Under the pieces are notes generated by a model. That model saw only the letters and a list, made by a program, of their open reading frames with translations. It searched no databases and was not told the origin of the DNA. Positions 60,649 to 64,000 of a stretch of DNA of 64,000 bases are shown piece by piece. Origin of the DNA: Nitrobacter sp051535235. GTDB taxonomy: Bacteria > Pseudomonadota > Alphaproteobacteria > Rhizobiales > Xanthobacteraceae. The DNA lies in the NCBI RefSeq assembly GCF_051535235.1, contig NZ_JBPPLZ010000001.1, positions 124,001 through 188,000 on the forward strand, read 5' to 3'. The position numbers and the translations under genes were made by a program. How positions within the stretch are numbered: position 1 is the first letter of the stretch; each line of letters opens with the position of its first letter.

Positions 60649-61197
60649 CTAGCGCCTGCAATCCTGCGCGACTTTGTCCAGCGCCTGGGACAGGCCTTTC
60701 AATGAAAAGACGTCGATGGTTTGCGTCCCCTTGGACGATACGCCCTTGACGGTCGCATCGGCGGACTTGCGCATCGCATCGATCAGCCGGCCTTCCTCGG
60801 CGGCGTTCTTGATCCAGATGCCGTCGCCCTGGGTGTACATCTCGAAGTTCGCCCCGCCGACTTCGAGCGTGGCTTCCGAACCCGGCTTGAGCCGATATCC
60901 CATCGAGACCGACACTTCGTTCGCAACTTTTTCCGCCGGGCGTGTCGAGATGAAGGCGTAGGCTGGATCGCGCGGCCGGTTCGGCGGATTGGTTTTCGAG
61001 GATGACGGCTTGGCGAGGGCGAAGCAGACCTTCTTGCCGTTCGGTGATGCGGTGTAGGCGCCCCACGCGCCGAACTGTCCGAGCAGCGTCGGCTCCGAAC
61101 CGCCGGCTGTCGGCGCGCTGAACGCGGGAGCAAGGCCGATGCCGCCTGCCAGCAGACTTCCGACCAGAACTGTCAGCAATTGCCGCATAGACATCAT
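60649..61197 (-). CDS. invasion-associated locus B (IalB)-like protein
   Basis: 182 residues with signal peptide ending APAFSAP. IalB family: LLGQFGAWGAYTASPNGKKVCFAL near the mature start, DPAYAFISTRP, VSVSMGYRLKPGS, GIWIKNAAEEGRLIDAM and the C-terminal Cys in AQDCRR. A disulfide between the two cysteines is likely. Role in non-pathogens unknown. Confidence 0.88.
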   Translation of the reverse strand: MMSMRQLLTVLVGSLLAGGIGLAPAFSAPTAGGSEPTLLGQFGAWGAYTASPNGKKVCFALAKPSSSKTNPPNRPRDPAYAFISTRPAEKVANEVSVSMGYRLKPGSEATLEVGGANFEMYTQGDGIWIKNAAEEGRLIDAMRKSADATVKGVSSKGTQTIDVFSLKGLSQALDKVAQDCRR

Positions 61198-61564
61198 CAA
61201 ATCTCGTCCTTCATCATTGTGACTGGAAGATGGCTTGACGTGCGCGGGTCACGCATCATCCGGGAATAGCGGGAAACGCCTGATTTGTGAAGGCGGCTCC
61301 ATCCTCGCGGCTTGCATCATGATTCGCAAGCGAGCGATGTGGATTGACATTCGCGGGACAGGCGGCGCGCGAAATATTTTGCGTGCGCAAGGAAAATGCG
61401 GAAGCCGCGATTCGCGAACTCAATTGCGCCAGCGAAATCGCGGGTGCAATCCAAGGCGAGAAGACGCGACCGGCGATCACGCGACCGTGTCATGCGGGAC
61501 ATGAGGAGACATGGGGGAAGCCCGCGCATTCGCAGCGGCGCCCGGTTCGTCATGCGGGGAGCAC
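61198..61564. other. intergenic region with no supportable gene
   Basis: Only short overlapping frames on both strands, none with a ribosome-binding site or family match. No repeat recognised. Must contain the IalB-like gene's promoter. Confidence 0.5.
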
Positions 61565-61942
61565 TTACGTCTCTGCGTTCTCTATTCCGCGCTTCAATGC
61601 CGCGCGCGCAGCCTCGCGATGCTCCGGCGTGATATAGGCAGCGACGATCCTGATCGCCGTCGCAAGTACCGCGGCATCGTCGGTGAAACCGAGAACCGGC
61701 AAGACGTCCGGAACAAAGTCGAACGGCAGGATGAAATAGGCGATGGCGCCGAGCAGCGACGCCTGCACATGGCGCGGCGTCTGCTTGTCGAAAGCACAGT
61801 AGTAGGCGGCAAGCAGGTCTTCCGCGAACGGGACATTGGCGATGACGCGCTTCAGCTTGCTCCAGAATCGCCGGCGCACGCTCTCGCGGTCCTGCGCCAG
61901 CCGCTCGGCCGGCTCGAATCCTACGCTGTGTTCGGATGCCAT
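61565..61942 (-). CDS. YkvA/DUF1232-family membrane protein
   Basis: 125 residues from ATG 61942. The DUF1232 core LLGAIAYFILPFDFVPDVLPVLGFTDDAAVLATAI occurs at about 62-96 (quoted here only as family evidence in two parts: AIAYFILPFDFVPD and LPVLGFTDDA). N-terminal half is basic and soluble. Function unknown. Confidence 0.88.
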   Translation of the reverse strand: MASEHSVGFEPAERLAQDRESVRRRFWSKLKRVIANVPFAEDLLAAYYCAFDKQTPRHVQASLLGAIAYFILPFDFVPDVLPVLGFTDDAAVLATAIRIVAAYITPEHREAARAALKRGIENAET

Positions 61943-62043
61943 GGTCAAGGGTCCCGAAATGTCATGGGCCGCGGATCACCGAAATCCCCGCCTCCCCACA
62001 CGTGGGAGTTCCGTTTGCCCGCCGCAAGGCCGGCATCGGCCAT

Positions 62044-62349
62044 TCAGGCCACGCCGAACTGCCTTGCGACCGCGTCCATCGCCTCGGCAAGCCTGATATC
62101 GCGCTCGGTCACGCCGCCGGCGTCATGGGTCGCGAGCACGACCTCGACCGTCTTGTAGACATTGCGCCATTCCGGATGGTGATCGGCCTTTTCGGCGATC
62201 AGCGCGACCCGCGTCATGAAGCCAAAGGCCTCATTGAAATCCCGGAATGTGAAAGTGCGGGCGATGGCGTCACGGCCCGCGACCTCCGACCAACCCGACA
62301 ACGCCTTGATCGCCGCTTTTCTTGCGTCCGCCGACAGCCGTTCCGCCAT
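62044..62349 (-). CDS. phhB: 4a-hydroxytetrahydrobiopterin (pterin-4a-carbinolamine) dehydratase
   Basis: 101 residues from ATG 62349, preceded by GGAGG. The active-site histidines lie in EKADHHPEWRNVYK and the closing LATHDAGGVTERDI, family hallmarks. It recycles the pterin cofactor of aromatic hydroxylases or may have a role in molybdopterin or other pterin metabolism; no hydroxylase is in the window. Confidence 0.92.
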   Translation of the reverse strand: MAERLSADARKAAIKALSGWSEVAGRDAIARTFTFRDFNEAFGFMTRVALIAEKADHHPEWRNVYKTVEVVLATHDAGGVTERDIRLAEAMDAVARQFGVA

Positions 62350-62489
62350 GTCTGCCTCCTTTGATCGAATCGTTCCGGTCCATGCCACAATGCCGGTCCA
62401 GAACGAGAACCGGTTCTAAACCATAACGAAAACGTAACTCCGGCTCCGCCGGAAAATCGCTAGAATGTGAGGGCAAGCGTATTGGCAGC

Positions 62490-63935
62490 ATGACATCAGA
62501 TTCCAGCCGATTGTCTACCAGACCGGAGGCCGACGGTCCCGGTGCTGTTCAATCCCCTGAGTCCCGGCGTTCGGTGCGGCGCAAGTTCGCGCTTGTGCTG
62601 CTGGCCGGAGTGCTCGCTTTGACCGGCGCGGTCGCAGGAATCTACTATTACACCATGCGCCCCGTGGTGCTGCAGGTCGCCGTCGGTCCGGCGAACAGCG
62701 ACGACGCGAAGGTCGTTCAGGGTCTGGCGCAGGCCTTTGCACGCTCCCACCAGCAAATCCGCCTGCATCCGATGCTGACCGATGGAGCGACCGCAAGCGC
62801 CTCCGCATTGTCCGATGGCGAGGCCGATCTCGCGATCGTCCGCGGCGATCTCGATGTTCCGAAGAATGCGCAAGCCGTCGCGACGCTGCGCAAGAGCGTC
62901 GCGGTGTTATGGGTTCCGCCGAAGCCAAAGGGCAAAAATGCCAAGGCCGCGACAATCAAGACCATCGCGCAACTCGCCGGCCGTCGCGTCGGCGTCATCG
63001 GCCAGACCGACGCCAATGTGAACCTGCTGAAAGTCATCTTGCAGCAATACAACGTCGATCCCGCCAAGGTGGACATCGTCCGGTTCGTCACCACCGAAGT
63101 CGCCCAGGCGATCCGGGCCCAGAAGGCGGGTGCGTTCCTCGCCGCCGGTCCCGTCAACAGCAAGATCACCGCGGATGCCATTGCGGCCTCCGCGCGAGAC
63201 GGCGGCGCGCCGACCTTCCTCGCAATCGATTCCGCCGACGCGATCGCGCAAAACCATCCGGTCTACGAAGCCGCGGAAATCCCGCCGGGCGCATTCGGCG
63301 GCTCCCCCGCCCGCCCGGACGAAGAAGTGAAAACGATCAGCTTCTCGCATCACGTCGTCGCCCGAAAAAGCCTCTCGGACGCGACCGTCGCCGCATTCAC
63401 CCGGCAGCTTTTCGCGATCCGGCAACAGGTCATGTCGGATTTTCCGCTGGCCGCGAAAATCGAAACGCCCGATACCGACAAGGACGCCGTGATTCCGGTT
63501 CACCCGGGCGCTGCCGCCTATGTCGACGGGGAAGAGAAAACCTTCCTCGATCGCTACAGCGATTACATCTGGTGGGCGCTGATGGCGATGTCGGCGACGG
63601 GATCCCTGGGCGCCTGGTTCGCAAGCCACCTGAAAAAGGAGGAGCGAGTCGGCAACGTGACCCAGCGCGACCGGCTGCTCGACATGATCGCGCTGGCACG
63701 CCGCAGCGATTCTCCGGACGAACTCGACCAGATGCAGGCCGAAGCCGATGCCATCCTGCGCGATACGTTGAACCGTTTCGAGAACGGCGCGATCGAGGAA
63801 GGATCGCTGGCCGCCTTCAACATCGCACTCGAGCAGTTCCACAACGCGGTGGCGGACCGCAAATGGCTGCTGATGAGCACGCCGCCGCGCCCGCAAACTG
63901 CGAGCGTTCAGCTCCGCGCGACGACCGGACCGTAA
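62490..63935 (+). CDS. membrane-anchored TAXI-family (TRAP-type) solute-binding protein
   Basis: 481 residues. A transmembrane anchor at about 33-55 (FALVLLAGVLALTGAVAGIYYY) replaces a cleavable signal peptide; the binding domain extends to about 345 (VVLQVAVGPANSDDAKV, LSDGEADLAIVRGD, LAGRRVGVIGQTDANVNLL). A second helix near 357-375 (YIWWALMAMSATGSLGAWFA) is followed by a cytoplasmic tail of about 100 helical residues. No TRAP permease nearby, so it may be a sensor or part of a remote transporter. Confidence 0.8.
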   Translation: MTSDSSRLSTRPEADGPGAVQSPESRRSVRRKFALVLLAGVLALTGAVAGIYYYTMRPVVLQVAVGPANSDDAKVVQGLAQAFARSHQQIRLHPMLTDGATASASALSDGEADLAIVRGDLDVPKNAQAVATLRKSVAVLWVPPKPKGKNAKAATIKTIAQLAGRRVGVIGQTDANVNLLKVILQQYNVDPAKVDIVRFVTTEVAQAIRAQKAGAFLAAGPVNSKITADAIAASARDGGAPTFLAIDSADAIAQNHPVYEAAEIPPGAFGGSPARPDEEVKTISFSHHVVARKSLSDATVAAFTRQLFAIRQQVMSDFPLAAKIETPDTDKDAVIPVHPGAAAYVDGEEKTFLDRYSDYIWWALMAMSATGSLGAWFASHLKKEERVGNVTQRDRLLDMIALARRSDSPDELDQMQAEADAILRDTLNRFENGAIEEGSLAAFNIALEQFHNAVADRKWLLMSTPPRPQTASVQLRATTGP

Positions 63936-64000
63936 TACTGATGGCATTGGCGGATCGGAACCCGCGGCGGACGAGAATCGCGATAAAATATTGATTTCCG

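Overview
This window is GC-rich chromosomal DNA from an alphaproteobacterium of the Bradyrhizobiaceae/Nitrobacteraceae group (Bradyrhizobium, Rhodopseudomonas, Nitrobacter or Afipia relatives). Three things point there: the complete PhyR-NepR-EcfG general stress response (GSR) locus, which is alphaproteobacterial; a malonyl-CoA synthetase that closely resembles what I remember of Rhodopseudomonas palustris MatB; and several families of roughly 100-bp palindromic intergenic repeats of the kind common in this group. The genus cannot be fixed from sequence reading alone. There is no tRNA, rRNA, insertion sequence, prophage or CRISPR array that I can support. The window is mostly core genome.

Layout. 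0-3 kb: a cyclic-di-GMP protein cut by the left edge and a Lys/Ala-rich protein. 3-9 kb, minus strand: leuC, then the translation/secretion block ffh-rpsP-rimM-trmD-rplS, whose junctions carry dispersed repeats. 9.6-14.5 kb: a metallo-beta-lactamase-fold hydrolase, a SIMPL/GyrI-like exported pair, dapF and mtaB. 14.6-20.6 kb: a stress island with a CHASE/HWE histidine kinase, ecfG, nepR, phyR and two small membrane-associated proteins behind a textbook EcfG promoter. 20.7-22.9 kb: malate synthase G. 23.2-32.3 kb: assimilatory sulfate locus, cysNC-cysD facing cysG-cysH-sbp-cysT-cysW-cysA, across an AT-rich region with three short palindromes. 32.3-38.9 kb: CAP lipoprotein, 3-hydroxybutyrate dehydrogenase, flippase, DsbD-N-like protein, YqgE and a group of small exported proteins, two of them His-rich. 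39-45.2 kb: leuD, beta-carbonic anhydrase, asd, leuB and an MFS transporter. 45.3-53 kb: Cu/Zn SOD, a Tat-type molybdoenzyme with its cytochrome b, matB and sdhCDAB. 53-64 kb: a second CAP protein, a Pro-rich stress protein, an OmpA-type envelope protein, argG, PAP2 phosphatase, rlmN, IalB-like protein, YkvA-like protein, a carbinolamine dehydratase and a membrane-anchored TAXI-type binding protein.

How the genes work together. leuB/C/D, dapF, asd and argG are scattered single biosynthetic genes. The cys cluster covers sulfate uptake, activation and APS reduction, but no sulfite reductase is present in it. The stress locus appears to control nearby genes: besides the phyR/nepR divergent region, three perfect GGAAC-(16/17)-CGTT promoters lie before the ElaB/YqjD-like operon, a His-rich exported protein and a Pro-rich protein. 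matB directly precedes sdhCDAB, which suggests that malonate, an inhibitor of succinate dehydrogenase, may be removed by a neighbour of its target.

No clearly new multi-gene system is visible. The strongest unusual signals are the stress-locus kinase with a degenerate ATP-binding N-box, the mirror-image phyR/nepR promoter, the AT-rich palindromes in the cys intergenic region, a possible structured RNA upstream of ffh, and the placement of repeats inside conserved operons.
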